DNA from: Spirochaetaceae bacterium
GTDB taxonomy: Bacteria > Spirochaetota > Spirochaetia > DSM-27196 > PWMO01
NCBI GenBank assembly: GCA_007693945.1
Contig: RECP01000074.1
Coordinates: 16,602-80,601 of the forward strand
Length of the DNA stretch: 64,000 bases
Direction of reading: 5' to 3'
Each line of letters starts with the position of its first letter. Position 1 is the first letter of the stretch. The position numbers and the translations under genes are program-made. Below the pieces are notes generated by a model that saw only the letters and a list, made by a program, of their open reading frames with translations, did not search any database and was not told where the DNA came from. Below, in pieces: positions 18,080-27,783 of the stretch.

Positions 18080-18108
18080 TTGACAAAAGAGCAGTGGTTC
18101 GGCATTAT
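18080..18108 (+). promoter_or_regulatory. promoter of purB, predicted leaderless
   Basis: Consensus TTGACA (18080-18085), 17-bp spacer, CATTAT (18103-18108). The purB ATG follows after only 5 nt and there is no Shine-Dalgarno, so the mRNA is predicted to begin at the start codon. Confidence 0.6.
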
Positions 18109-18113
18109 GCCGT

Positions 18114-19547
18114 ATGGACGAACGCGGTATCTTTGAGAACATCTCACCGCTCGATCATCGTTACTACCAGGCCAATCAGACACTCTTTGACAGACTCGCC
18201 GATTACCTCAGCGAACGCGCCGCAGTGCGCTACTGTCTGTCGGTGGAGATCGCTCTGCTGCGTGCTCACCTGCGAGCCGCAGATCGGTTGACTGCACGCC
18301 TGCAGCGGCAGCTGGACCGTCTGTGGCAACACGTCAGCGCAGATGCCGTCTACGCTGAAGAAGAGATAACCCGGCACAACATTCGGGCTCTGGTGAATGT
18401 CATGCAGCGTCATCTGCCGCCTGAGGTGGCGGCATGGGTTCATGTCGGAGCGACCTCGGTTGACATCCTGGACACCGCGCAGGCAATGCGGATCAGGGAC
18501 GCCATGCAGAAGGTCGTCATCCCGCAACTCACCGACCTGGTACTGGTCCTTATCTCACGCGCGGAGCAAGAGGCGCAGACTGCGCAGGTGGGACGTACCC
18601 ACGGTCGGCACGCAGTTCCAATCAGCTTTGGCTACGCCTTGACCGAGTATGTGGCTCGACTCGGCAAGAGCGCACAGGAACTGGTTGCTCGCAGCGCCGA
18701 TCTGCGGGGTAAACTCGCCGGAGCGGTGGGTGCCTATAACGCGCTTGCGGTTGTCAGTACGGATCCGGTCGGATTCGAACACTCGGTTCTGCGGGAGCTG
18801 GGCTTGAAGCCGTCGGAATACGCCACGCAGCTGGTGGAACCGGAGTACCAATTGCGGTTACTGCTCGAAATCAACACTGCCTTCGGTATCATCGCCAATC
18901 TGGCTGACGACCTGCGTCATCTGCAACGCTCGGAGATCGACGAGGTCCGCGAGCGTTTCGGAATGGACCAGGTGGGGTCCTCCACCATGCCGCAGAAGCG
19001 CAATCCGTGGAACTGTGAGCATGTCAAGAGTCTCTGGAAAGCGTTTATGCCGCGCGTGCAGACTTTCTACATGGACCAGATCTCTGAGCATCAGCGGGAC
19101 CTGAGTAATTCGGCCTCTTCCAGGTTTGTGATGGAGTTCATTACAGGCTTTGCGGCCGCCGTGGCTCGCATGCACCAGGTGGTCCGAGATCTGGATGTCG
19201 ACCGGGATCGGATGCTTGGTATCCTGCAGACAGCCGGAGATACGGTGCTTGCCGAACCGGCCTACATCTGTCTGGCGCTGGGCGGGCGAGCCGATGCGCA
19301 TGAAGTGGTCCGCCGGGCGACCTTGCGCAGTGAAACGGAGAAGCGCAGCATCACCGCCATTCTGCGGCAGGACCCGGATGTCTGGCGGGTCATCGAGACG
19401 CATCTGCAGCGAGTCGGTTATCACGATGCTGCGCAGTTTTTTGCTCATCCCGAGCTCTACCGTGGGCGAGCGGTGGAACGCACAATCGAGTTGTGCAATC
19501 GTTATCGCAGTATCGCCGAACAGATCAAGGAGGACAGTGGTGTTTGA
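18114..19547 (+). CDS. purB: adenylosuccinate lyase
   Basis: Releases fumarate from SAICAR and from adenylosuccinate in purine synthesis. The 477-residue protein carries the fumarase/aspartase superfamily signature GSSTMPQKRNPWNCEH (about 285-300), a VGRTHGRHAVPISFG block and the catalytic His region HVGATSVDILDTAQ. It starts FENISPLDHRYY, as expected for the ISPLDxRY-type PurB. It heads a tight purB-guaB-purA-guaA set; guaB starts 8 bp inside its 3' end. The start codon seems leaderless. Confidence 0.95.
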   Translation: MDERGIFENISPLDHRYYQANQTLFDRLADYLSERAAVRYCLSVEIALLRAHLRAADRLTARLQRQLDRLWQHVSADAVYAEEEITRHNIRALVNVMQRHLPPEVAAWVHVGATSVDILDTAQAMRIRDAMQKVVIPQLTDLVLVLISRAEQEAQTAQVGRTHGRHAVPISFGYALTEYVARLGKSAQELVARSADLRGKLAGAVGAYNALAVVSTDPVGFEHSVLRELGLKPSEYATQLVEPEYQLRLLLEINTAFGIIANLADDLRHLQRSEIDEVRERFGMDQVGSSTMPQKRNPWNCEHVKSLWKAFMPRVQTFYMDQISEHQRDLSNSASSRFVMEFITGFAAAVARMHQVVRDLDVDRDRMLGILQTAGDTVLAEPAYICLALGGRADAHEVVRRATLRSETEKRSITAILRQDPDVWRVIETHLQRVGYHDAAQFFAHPELYRGRAVERTIELCNRYRSIAEQIKEDSGV

Positions 19548-20970
19548 AGAGACTCTCAGTTACGACGACGTATTACTGCTTCCGTCATACGCCGATTTCC
19601 TCCCCGCCGAAACCTCCGTCCGGACGACGCTTCTGCCGGGAATAACTCTCAATATCCCGATCGTGTCGGCCGCTATGGACACGGTTACCGAAGACCGGCT
19701 GGCAATCTCACTGGCGCTGGAGGGCGGTGTGGGAGTAATCCATCGCAACCTTCCCCCGGCGGAGCAGTCGCGTCAGGTAGGACAGGTGAAGCGTTTTCTC
19801 AACTGGGTGATCGAGTCACCGGTGACCGTTGATCAGCAGCAGACGGTCCACGAGGTCTGGGAGATCATGTCCAGTTACCGTATATCGGGGTTGCCGGTAG
19901 TCTGCGATGGCAAGCTGTGCGGCATCATAACCAGCCGCGATTTGCGCTTCTGCCGCGATTACACGCTCAAGGTGCGTGACGTCATGACGCCGAATCCGGT
20001 TGTGGAGGTTGGGCGCCCTGACATCGAGAGCGCCAAAGAGAAGTTCGATGCCCACAAGATCGAAAAACTGCCGGTGGTGGACGAGAACAACCGTTTGACC
20101 GGGCTGATAACGGTCAAGGATCTCGAGAAACACAACGAGTTTCCGCACGCGGCCACCGACACCGCCGGTAGGCTGCTGGTGGGTGCGGCAATCTCGCCCA
20201 ACGATGTTGACGACCGGTTGCCGCTTCTCAAGGAGAGTAAGGTGGACTTCGTCGTAATCGACACCGCCCACGGAGATTCAAAGAACGTGGCGCAGGCGGT
20301 TTCGCGCGTGAAGTCGCGCTACGACGTTCCGGTGGTCGGTGGTAACGTTGCGACCCGTGAGGGGACCCGGCGCATGATAGCCGCCGGTGCCGATGCGGTC
20401 AAAGTGGGTGTTGGTCCAGGGTCGATCTGTACGACACGGGTGGTTGCCGGAATCGGTGTGCCGCAGTTCTCGGCGGTTGTGTGGGCCGTTGAGGAAGCTG
20501 CGCGCAGTGCAACCCCGATTATCGCCGACGGTGGCATCAAGTACTCGGGGGATATCGTAAAAGCAATCGCCGCCGGGGCGCAGACCGTTATGATCGGTAA
20601 CCTGTTCGCCGGTCTTAAGGAGTCCCCGGGCCGCGAAATCATCTATGAAGGACGGATTTTCAAGTCCTACCGTGGTATGGGCTCGATCGGGGCCATGCGG
20701 CAGGGATCGGCTGACCGCTACGGTCATAGCGCTACCGAGGAGCCGGTGCCCGAGGGTGTAGAGGGGCGCGTTCCGTACAAGGGGGAACTGCGGCCTTTCG
20801 TGCATCAGCTGGTAACCGGATTACGCAAGGGAATGGGGTACTGCGGCTGTCGAACGATCGAGGAATTGCGGGATTACCACAGATTCATTAAGATATCGTC
20901 GGCCGGGCTCAAAGAGGGGCATGTGCACGACGTCATGATTACTCAGGAGCCGCCAAACTACTCCCGCTGA
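19540..20970 (+). CDS. guaB: IMP dehydrogenase
   Basis: Oxidises IMP to XMP with NAD, the committed step to GMP. The 476-residue enzyme begins [16 protein letters not shown] and has an N-terminal barrel half, two CBS domains at about 95-205 (regulatory Bateman module), and the active-site loop GPGSICTTR with the catalytic Cys at 297. The flap and C-terminal [15 protein letters not shown] and EGRVPYKG blocks are present. The GTG at 19540 is favoured over GTG 19537 by its 6-nt distance from AAGGAGG (19527-19533). Start overlaps the purB stop. Confidence 0.96.
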   Translation: MFEETLSYDDVLLLPSYADFLPAETSVRTTLLPGITLNIPIVSAAMDTVTEDRLAISLALEGGVGVIHRNLPPAEQSRQVGQVKRFLNWVIESPVTVDQQQTVHEVWEIMSSYRISGLPVVCDGKLCGIITSRDLRFCRDYTLKVRDVMTPNPVVEVGRPDIESAKEKFDAHKIEKLPVVDENNRLTGLITVKDLEKHNEFPHAATDTAGRLLVGAAISPNDVDDRLPLLKESKVDFVVIDTAHGDSKNVAQAVSRVKSRYDVPVVGGNVATREGTRRMIAAGADAVKVGVGPGSICTTRVVAGIGVPQFSAVVWAVEEAARSATPIIADGGIKYSGDIVKAIAAGAQTVMIGNLFAGLKESPGREIIYEGRIFKSYRGMGSIGAMRQGSADRYGHSATEEPVPEGVEGRVPYKGELRPFVHQLVTGLRKGMGYCGCRTIEELRDYHRFIKISSAGLKEGHVHDVMITQEPPNYSR

Positions 20971-21010
20971 TCGGATTGAGCCGATCGGTCGAGCACGTGT
21001 GAGGTCTGAC

Positions 21011-22240
21011 ATGAACCTGGTTGTGATCGGGGCCCAGTGGGGCGATGAAGGGAAAGGAAAGGTTGTAGACTATCTTTCCGAAAGGGCCGATGTCACCGTA
21101 CGGTTCTCCGGCGGAGCCAACGCGGGACACACCATTGTGCGCGGGGACAGAGTCTACAAGCTGCACCTCGTACCGTCCGGAATTATTACACCCGAGAAAA
21201 CGGTGATTCTGGGCAGCGGGATGGTCATAGACCCTGAGGCGCTGTTTGCCGAGTTACGCGAACTGACAAACCAGGGCGTGCTCTGGGAAGGCCGCGTACT
21301 GGTCTCTGATCGTGCACACGTAGTATTACCGGCCTATCGTAAGCTGGATGTTGAACTGGACCGGCAACGCGCCGATCCCATCGGGACCACGGGTCGAGGT
21401 ATCGGGATCGCCTACTCAAAAAAGGCGATGCGTGACGGCTACCGCATTATCGATATCCTCGAGCAGCAGGTTTTCGACACAATCGACCCCGCGGATCGTG
21501 GTTTTCTGGAGCAGTATCGCGAACCCCTGGCCGATATGGTGATCGATGTGCAGCGCTACATGGAGCTCAAGGGCAGCAAGGCGGTCCTCCTGGAGGGAGC
21601 GCAGGGCGCGCTGCTTGATCCGGACCTGGGAACCTACCCGTACGTCTCTTCAGGCTGCTCGGCGGCCGCCGGCGCCTCGATCGGGAGCGGTATCGGCCCG
21701 CGGGCCATAGATCGGGTGGTCGGGGTCTTCAAGGCGTACTCCACGCGCGTCGGGAATGGCCCGTTTCCTACCGAGTTTCACGCCGACCGCGACGGCCGCC
21801 TGATAGCACACATTCGCGAAATCGGCAACGAATACGGCGTGACCACGGGCCGGCCGCGACGCTGCGGGTACCTGGATCTGGTGGCCCTGCGCTACATCTG
21901 CCGCAGCAACTCCATCGATTCGCTGGCTCTGACCCACCTGGATGTCTACGATACACTCGACGAGGTGAAGCTCTGCGTGGCTTACGATATCGGGCAGGCC
22001 AGTGTGGAAACCTTCCCGGCCTCACGCACGGCACTGGACGATGCGCAACCGGTCACCAGGAAGTTTCCCGGCTGGAAAACTTCGCTGTCGGGTGTCACGC
22101 GCTTCGAGACGCTGCCGCAGCAGGCACGCGACTACATCGCTTTCATTGAGCAGTATACCGGCGTTCCGGTTGACATCATTTCGGTTGGCGCAGACCGCGA
22201 GCAGACCATCGTGCGGCGGGACCCATGGATACAATCCTGA
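21011..22240 (+). CDS. purA: adenylosuccinate synthetase
   Basis: Joins IMP and aspartate using GTP to form adenylosuccinate, the committed step to AMP. The 409-residue protein has the GAQWGDEGKGK nucleotide loop with the catalytic Asp, NAGHTIV with the catalytic His, GTTGRGIGIAYSKKAMRDG, the EGAQGALLDPDLGTYPYVSS region, and TTGRPRRCGYLDL near 280. The ATG at 21011 follows a GAGGT site; an upstream GTG at 20999 would add four residues. Its last 16 bases overlap guaA, so both branches from IMP are translationally coupled. Confidence 0.96.
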   Translation: MNLVVIGAQWGDEGKGKVVDYLSERADVTVRFSGGANAGHTIVRGDRVYKLHLVPSGIITPEKTVILGSGMVIDPEALFAELRELTNQGVLWEGRVLVSDRAHVVLPAYRKLDVELDRQRADPIGTTGRGIGIAYSKKAMRDGYRIIDILEQQVFDTIDPADRGFLEQYREPLADMVIDVQRYMELKGSKAVLLEGAQGALLDPDLGTYPYVSSGCSAAAGASIGSGIGPRAIDRVVGVFKAYSTRVGNGPFPTEFHADRDGRLIAHIREIGNEYGVTTGRPRRCGYLDLVALRYICRSNSIDSLALTHLDVYDTLDEVKLCVAYDIGQASVETFPASRTALDDAQPVTRKFPGWKTSLSGVTRFETLPQQARDYIAFIEQYTGVPVDIISVGADREQTIVRRDPWIQS

Positions 22241-23775
22241 TTCTCGACTTCGGCAGCCAGACAACGCAGCTGATAGGCCGCCGGATACGCGATCTCGGGG
22301 TACGCAGTACGATTATCGCCGGCGACCGCCGGTTGGATGACGCGACTCTCAGCGATGTCAAGGGAATCATTCTTTCCGGCAGTCCTGCGTCGGTAGCCGA
22401 CGATGACGCCCCTCGACCGGATCCGCGCATCTACCACTGCGGCGTCCCGATTCTGGGGATCTGCTACGGTCTGCAGCGGTTGGTTGCAGAGCTGGGGGGC
22501 AGGGTGGAGGTATCGGTGGCGCGCGAGTACGGCCGTAGTCGCCAGCGATATCGAACGGCGCACCCGCTGTTTCACGGAGTTCCGGATGGGTTTGTCTCGT
22601 GGATGAGTCACGGAGACAGCATTCGGCAACTCCCGGATGGGGCAACGCTGGTTACGGAATCAGAGCACGGTCTACCCGGCTGCGTGGCGTTTGCGCAGCA
22701 CTCCATGGTCGGCATCCAGTTTCATCCCGAGGTGACCCACTGCGAGTACGGTGACGCTATCCTGGAGAACTTCGCCATCCGAATCTGCGGCGCACGCCGC
22801 CAATGGACCGTCGAACACTACCTGCAGCAACAGGGCGCTCAGATCCGAAAGCAGGTCGGATCGGCGCCGGTGCTGCTGTTGATATCGGGGGGAGTGGATT
22901 CTACCGTCACCGCCGCGTTGCTGCTGCAGACGCTTGATCCGCAGCAGGTACACCTGATGTATGTCGATACCGGGCTCATGCGCGATGGGGAGAGCGAGGA
23001 GGTAGCCCGCGGCTTGCGTGCGCTTGGGGCCCGCCATCTCTATCTGATTGACGCCGAGCAGCGCTTTCTGTCGCGTCTGGCCGGCGTCGATGATCCGGAA
23101 CAAAAGCGCGAGCGTATCGGCGACACGTTTATCGAGGTGCAGCAGGAAGAAGTCAAGCGCCACATTGACGGAGACTATTTCCTGGCACAGGGTACGTTGT
23201 ACACGGATCTGATTGAATCCGGACGCGGGGTCGGGGCCAAGGCCAAGGTCATCAAGTCACACCATAACGTGCGTTCGCCGCTGGTGGAGGCCCGGCGCGC
23301 CGCTGGACGAATTGTTGAACCGTTGGCGGGGCTCTACAAGGACGAAGTGCGTCGCCTGGGAACACTGCTCGGCGTGGCGCCGGAAATCGTCGATCGTCAT
23401 CCGTTTCCGGGACCCGGTCTGGCCGTCAGAATCCTTGGGGAAGTGACAAAGGACAAGTGCGATATTCTGCGTGCGGTCGATGACATCTACATTTCTCAGC
23501 TGCGCGCGCGGGGACTGTATGCCGATATCTGGCAGGCCTTCAGTGTTCTGCTGCCGGTTCGCTCGACGGGGGTGACCGGCGATGCGCGCGGCTACGGGTA
23601 CGTGGCCGCATTGCGCGCGGTGGTTTCGCGCGATGGCATGACCGCTGATGTGTTCGCGTTTCCGCCACAGGATCTGCTCGAGATATCGGCGCTGATCACC
23701 AACCGCGTTCCGCAAGTGGGCCGGGTGGTGTACGATGTATCGAGCAAACCTCCGGCAACTATCGAGTGGGAGTAG
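22225..23775 (+). CDS. guaA: GMP synthase (glutamine-hydrolysing)
   Basis: Aminates XMP to GMP using glutamine and ATP. The 516-residue protein contains an N-terminal class I amidotransferase domain (LSGSPASV; nucleophile Cys80 in GICYGLQ; His/Glu in GIQFHPEVTH), an ATP-pyrophosphatase domain with the PP-loop LISGGVDST near 218-226, and the C-terminal dimerisation domain (HHNVRSP..., FPGPGLAVRILGEVT, DLLEISALITNRV, TIEWE). Length is typical. The 3' end overlaps the convergent metallophosphoesterase gene by 17 bp. Confidence 0.97.
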   Translation: MDTILILDFGSQTTQLIGRRIRDLGVRSTIIAGDRRLDDATLSDVKGIILSGSPASVADDDAPRPDPRIYHCGVPILGICYGLQRLVAELGGRVEVSVAREYGRSRQRYRTAHPLFHGVPDGFVSWMSHGDSIRQLPDGATLVTESEHGLPGCVAFAQHSMVGIQFHPEVTHCEYGDAILENFAIRICGARRQWTVEHYLQQQGAQIRKQVGSAPVLLLISGGVDSTVTAALLLQTLDPQQVHLMYVDTGLMRDGESEEVARGLRALGARHLYLIDAEQRFLSRLAGVDDPEQKRERIGDTFIEVQQEEVKRHIDGDYFLAQGTLYTDLIESGRGVGAKAKVIKSHHNVRSPLVEARRAAGRIVEPLAGLYKDEVRRLGTLLGVAPEIVDRHPFPGPGLAVRILGEVTKDKCDILRAVDDIYISQLRARGLYADIWQAFSVLLPVRSTGVTGDARGYGYVAALRAVVSRDGMTADVFAFPPQDLLEISALITNRVPQVGRVVYDVSSKPPATIEWE

Positions 23776-25096
23776 ACTCGGGTGCCGTGGGCCGCTGCAG
23801 CGCCGGCAACAAGGTGCAATCGGGTATCCGGACGGTGTCGAGGGCCCGCTTGCGCCAGGTCAGAATGCGTTGCAAAGCAGTCAACTCAGGCGGGACCTGC
23901 TTGGGTATGGCATGCCGTTGCATCACAACCTGGTTTCCCTCAGCGAAGACGCGGAAGTAGCCGATGCGGAACGATGGATAGTAGACATCGGGCACAAGGG
24001 TCCATTTGCTGCGTATTCGCGTCAGGCGCTTCAGCCATGTTCCCGTGTTGATCACCGCGCGCCCATCGATCAACGTCAGTGACGGATTGTGGGTATGCCC
24101 GTACACAAACGCAATCACGTCCGGATGCCGATCAAACACCTCGCGGGCTGCGGCCAGGTAGCGCGCATCCTTCTGCTGCCGCTTGCGGCTGGTAAACCGC
24201 AGCTCGTAGCGTTCCAGCGTACGGCGAAAATCCCGCACCAGGATCCATGCCGGAATTGCCGCCAGTATTACTACCAGCAAAACACCGAGATTCAGCGCCA
24301 CAAAGTAGCGAATCGGCTGTCCCACCAGTGGGGTGCGGTACAGCCATTCATCGCGGAAAACGGTTGTCGGAACCAGCGAGAGCGTTTCCAGCAGGGTTCC
24401 CAGGAAGATGAACAGGCTGATCCCGGTGAACAGCAGGAACGGCAGCGCGATATAGCGCAGCAGCGGGTGCATTTCTCGATAGAAGTAGTTTGACAGCAGC
24501 CAGTTGGGGACGTTCTCACTGGGATTGACCGCTTCCATATCAACCAGCCAGTCGCGCCTGCCCAGCGTTGAGCGTTCCGCGGCGGCGCGCACCAGTTTAC
24601 GCGTGATGAAGTAGCCGACCGGTTGGGCGTGCGGATCCTGCCACGGTTGAAAGCAGTTGAAGCTGTCGTGCTGGTTGCCATGTTCAATCCAGATTGTGCG
24701 GTCGCCGCAGCGGCGGGTGATTGCGTAGTTCTGGTCCAGGCACATGTTGTACTCGGCCAGCTTGTCGCGGAACTCGGGGTAACAGGCGAGGTCATGGTCA
24801 TGATTACCCGCCGTTACCGTGATGCGCAGCTGCGTGCCGGTTCTGCGGAACTGCTCAAAGATCCGCGGATGTTCGAAGGCTATGCGGTCTATCATGGCTG
24901 CGCCGCTGACACCGGTCAGCTCCCACAGACCGAAGGTATCACCCACCAGCAGCAGTTCGACGGGGTGATCACTCTCGCGGGCGTAGGATTCCAGGCGTTG
25001 CAGGAATTCCATCAGCTCTTCGGTGAAGTCGCACGCTCCGAGCCCGGCGTCGCCGCCGAGGTGCAGATCACTGACGAAGTAGTACTCGGTTTCCAT
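23759..25096 (-). CDS. membrane-embedded metallophosphoesterase
   Basis: A 445-residue calcineurin-like phosphoesterase. Metal motifs are present in order: SDLHLGG (near 7-13), VGDTFG (about 52), AGNHDHD (about 97), a middle histidine in EHGNQHD, and YGHTHNP (about 362). Unusually, about 200 residues separate the last two, and they include two or more transmembrane helices (YIALPFLLFTGISLFIFLGTLLE and FVALNLGVLLVVILAAIPAWILV). LpxH-type UDP-diacylglucosamine hydrolases share the motif set but lack this insertion. Substrate unknown; a lipid or envelope phosphodiester is a reasonable guess. The ATG at 25096 coincides with a predicted leaderless start. Confidence 0.85.
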   Translation of the reverse strand: METEYYFVSDLHLGGDAGLGACDFTEELMEFLQRLESYARESDHPVELLLVGDTFGLWELTGVSGAAMIDRIAFEHPRIFEQFRRTGTQLRITVTAGNHDHDLACYPEFRDKLAEYNMCLDQNYAITRRCGDRTIWIEHGNQHDSFNCFQPWQDPHAQPVGYFITRKLVRAAAERSTLGRRDWLVDMEAVNPSENVPNWLLSNYFYREMHPLLRYIALPFLLFTGISLFIFLGTLLETLSLVPTTVFRDEWLYRTPLVGQPIRYFVALNLGVLLVVILAAIPAWILVRDFRRTLERYELRFTSRKRQQKDARYLAAAREVFDRHPDVIAFVYGHTHNPSLTLIDGRAVINTGTWLKRLTRIRSKWTLVPDVYYPSFRIGYFRVFAEGNQVVMQRHAIPKQVPPELTALQRILTWRKRALDTVRIPDCTLLPALQRPTAPESTPTR

Positions 25097-25103
25097 GGCT
25101 CCC

Positions 25104-25132
25104 AGTCTAGTCAAAGCGCAGCGGTGTGACAA
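25104..25132 (-). promoter_or_regulatory. promoter of the metallophosphoesterase, predicted leaderless
   Basis: Minus strand: TTGTCA (complement of 25127-25132), 17-bp spacer, TAGACT (complement of 25104-25109), ending 7 nt before the ATG. A GGGAG lies between, but only 2 nt from the ATG, too close to act as a Shine-Dalgarno. Confidence 0.6.
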
Positions 25133-25231
25133 TCGCCTGCCTGGTCGGCGTTGTCGGATCCCGAGCGACCGCGATGCTCATGGTAATATCGACTTGTTTC
25201 GGGGCGCCGGCTGTAGTATTTTTGCTCAGAC

Positions 25232-26959
25232 ATGCAAGCCAGGTTTTTCAATCACCGCCGAGCCGCGGCCGTGCGCACGGTTGCGGTATATTCCCTGATC
25301 GTACTGATCGTCAACTTCGCGTTCTCATCGTATCGCTGGATTCCGGCCGGTACGTTTGCTGTTGCGTTTCTTCCGCTGGCCGAAAGCGTGGCGTTGGTAT
25401 GGCTGATCGCGTTGTCGGCAACCTTCCGCGGAACCCGGCGCCGGGTGGCACTGGCACTCAGCGCGGCGGTATTCAGCGTGCTTGCGGTCTTCTCGGCAGC
25501 CGAGGCGTTATTCCAGTTTATCTTCGCGCGATCGTTTGTTCCTCGCGCCGACATTCCGATGGTGCGCGGCGGGCTGCTGCTGCTGTTCGGCGAAATCGGC
25601 ACGCTGGCCGATGTCCTGACACCGCTGACTATTGTACTGATTGTGGCGGTCTTCTGGGCGGCCGGGATGCTGATCGCCACTGCGGGCGCGTTCCTGCTGG
25701 GGCGTTACACGCGCTCACTGCCTCGCGGGACAATTGCGGGTGCGGTAGTGATTCCACTTCTGATTGCCGTTACATCACCACACTTACTGTCGGCTACCAT
25801 GGTGCGTTCGCTGACCGATGACGGACGCATGGAGTTTGCCGACGTCATGGAGGGAGCGCGCGAGTCGGGCATAGCCGACGAGGCGCATCAAGACCGCCAA
25901 GACCCCGCAGCCGCCCGCAACCGCTACGCGTTCCCGGGACTGCTGGACCGCGATATTTACGTCTTTGTCATCGAAGCATACGGTTACGCGGCGTTCAGTC
26001 GGGACGATCTGTTCCGCCAGCTGCGGCCGGATTTCGATCGGTTCAACCGCGTGCTGGAGCGCCACGGCTACGGATTGATGAGCAATTACCTCCTGGCACC
26101 GGTGGCCGGGGGCTTTTCGTGGCTGGCCGAGGCAACTTTCCTCAGCGGTCAATGGATCAACTCTCAGCCGCGATTCGAGCAGCTCTATGGCAACGAGGTT
26201 CCAACACTGACCGGGATGCTGCACGAGGGAGGCTACTATACGTTCACCGTCCGCCCGGGAACGGTCCACGGCTCATGGCCGGAGGGATGGGATCTCTACC
26301 GCTTCGAAGATGCTTTAGTGGCGTATGAAGGCGATTTCGGTTATCGCGGACCGGGCTTCTCGTACGTACCGATCACCGACCAGTTCGCCATCTGGAAGGC
26401 CCACAAGCACCTCGAGCGGGTCCGCGGGCCGGGCGGTCCGGCGTACGGCCGTCCCGTGCTGGCTTACTACCAGCTTGTGAGCAGCCACACGCCGTTCAAC
26501 CGGATTCCTCCGTATATCGAAGACTGGACCGCACTCGGCGATGGATCGATCTATTACGAACGCTCTGATGAGATCCTTACCTTCGACAATACCTGGGGCG
26601 GCGGCAGTGAGCTCGATGAAGGGTTTGTGGCTTCGATTTCATACGTCCTGACTGTGATTACCGACTATATCGACCGATTTGTGGATCACGAACGCAGTCC
26701 GATCTTCATTATTTTCGGCGATCATCAGCCCCAGCGGCCGATCCGCGAACAGAATGCACACCTCTCGGTGCCAATCCACGTTGCATCGCGTGATCAGGAG
26801 GTGCTCGACCGCTTTTCACGTCTCGGTTACCACAGTGGTATTCGCGGCGAGCAGCCGCCGCCGCATCCGCAGATGAGTGAATTCTTCGCCGGCTTTGCCC
26901 GACTGGCGCAGTCGCACCGCATGACCGGCGACGACCACATAGAGGACGCATCACAGTGA
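25232..26959 (+). CDS. LTA-synthase-like membrane sulfatase/phosphotransferase
   Basis: A 575-residue alkaline-phosphatase-superfamily protein with about five N-terminal helices (residues 15-185) and a large extracytoplasmic sulfatase domain. The first metal site is VFVIEAYGY (about 243-251), the likely nucleophile is the Ser in PVAGGFSWLAEATFLSG (about 290-306), QLVSSHTPF carries a conserved His, and IIFGDHQPQ holds the final metal ligands. The order matches LtaS/MdoB-type phosphoglycerol transferases, so transfer of a phospho-head group to an envelope glycan is likely. No Shine-Dalgarno precedes the ATG. It is coupled to the ABC permease by a GTGA overlap. Confidence 0.8.
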   Translation: MQARFFNHRRAAAVRTVAVYSLIVLIVNFAFSSYRWIPAGTFAVAFLPLAESVALVWLIALSATFRGTRRRVALALSAAVFSVLAVFSAAEALFQFIFARSFVPRADIPMVRGGLLLLFGEIGTLADVLTPLTIVLIVAVFWAAGMLIATAGAFLLGRYTRSLPRGTIAGAVVIPLLIAVTSPHLLSATMVRSLTDDGRMEFADVMEGARESGIADEAHQDRQDPAAARNRYAFPGLLDRDIYVFVIEAYGYAAFSRDDLFRQLRPDFDRFNRVLERHGYGLMSNYLLAPVAGGFSWLAEATFLSGQWINSQPRFEQLYGNEVPTLTGMLHEGGYYTFTVRPGTVHGSWPEGWDLYRFEDALVAYEGDFGYRGPGFSYVPITDQFAIWKAHKHLERVRGPGGPAYGRPVLAYYQLVSSHTPFNRIPPYIEDWTALGDGSIYYERSDEILTFDNTWGGGSELDEGFVASISYVLTVITDYIDRFVDHERSPIFIIFGDHQPQRPIREQNAHLSVPIHVASRDQEVLDRFSRLGYHSGIRGEQPPPHPQMSEFFAGFARLAQSHRMTGDDHIEDASQ

Positions 26960-27783
26960 GCCGTAACAGTGCAGCCGCGCTCCGGGAGATCGGCCGTAAC
27001 CCGCTGCTGCGGGTATTGGTAGACGTTGCCGGTTTTCTGATTCTGGTGGCAGCCCTCGGCGCGCTGCTGGCGCACAACACGGCGGCCCTCGGCTACCGCT
27101 GGCAATGGCATCGTGTGCCGCGGTATATCCTGACGGTGCGCGACGGGCAGCTGCACGCCGGTCCGCTGCTGCTCGGCCTCGGTGTCACTGTTCGCATTGT
27201 TGCGGTATCGCTGGGAGTATCGATTGCGGTGGCTCTGGCGACGGCGCTTCTGCGTCTGTCCCAGTCGACGGTCGGGCAGGCGCTGGCACGAGTCTACCTG
27301 GAAGCCATCCGCAACACACCGCTGCTGGTACAGCTGTTCTTCACCTATTTTGTGGTGGCACCGATTGTGGGGCTGGACGGATGGACGTCGGCAGTGATCG
27401 CGCTGAGTCTGTTTGAAGGAGCCTACGCGTCGGAGATTATTCGAGGAGGTATTGTTAGTCTGCCCGCCGGACAGTGGGAGGCCGCGTACAGCCTGGGTCT
27501 CGGGCGGCGCGATGCCCTGCGGTTCATCATTCTGCCGCAGGCGCTACGCCGGATTCTGCCTCCGCTGGTCGGTCAGGGTGTATCACTCATCAAGGATTCC
27601 GCGCTTGTCAGTACGATTGCGATTTACGATCTTACCATGCGAGGACAGGTGATTGTCGCGCAGAGCTTCCTTGCGTTCGAAATCTGGTTCTCGGTCGCCG
27701 TAATCTACCTGGTGATCACGATCACGCTCTCGGCTCTGGTGGCGGTGATGCGCCGGAGATTGGTGGGGAGCTATGAGCATTAG
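26956..27783 (+). CDS. polar amino-acid ABC transporter permease 1
   Basis: Inner-membrane subunit of a HisM/GlnP-type importer. The 275-residue protein has an N-terminal helix (about 15-35), an extra loop, then five helices with the EAA-type cytoplasmic loop [41 protein letters not shown] (signature [10 protein letters not shown]...LPQALR). The GTG start overlaps the preceding stop. It is followed by the ATPase (11-bp overlap), the binding protein and a second permease, so the importer is complete. Confidence 0.93.
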   Translation: MSRNSAAALREIGRNPLLRVLVDVAGFLILVAALGALLAHNTAALGYRWQWHRVPRYILTVRDGQLHAGPLLLGLGVTVRIVAVSLGVSIAVALATALLRLSQSTVGQALARVYLEAIRNTPLLVQLFFTYFVVAPIVGLDGWTSAVIALSLFEGAYASEIIRGGIVSLPAGQWEAAYSLGLGRRDALRFIILPQALRRILPPLVGQGVSLIKDSALVSTIAIYDLTMRGQVIVAQSFLAFEIWFSVAVIYLVITITLSALVAVMRRRLVGSYEH

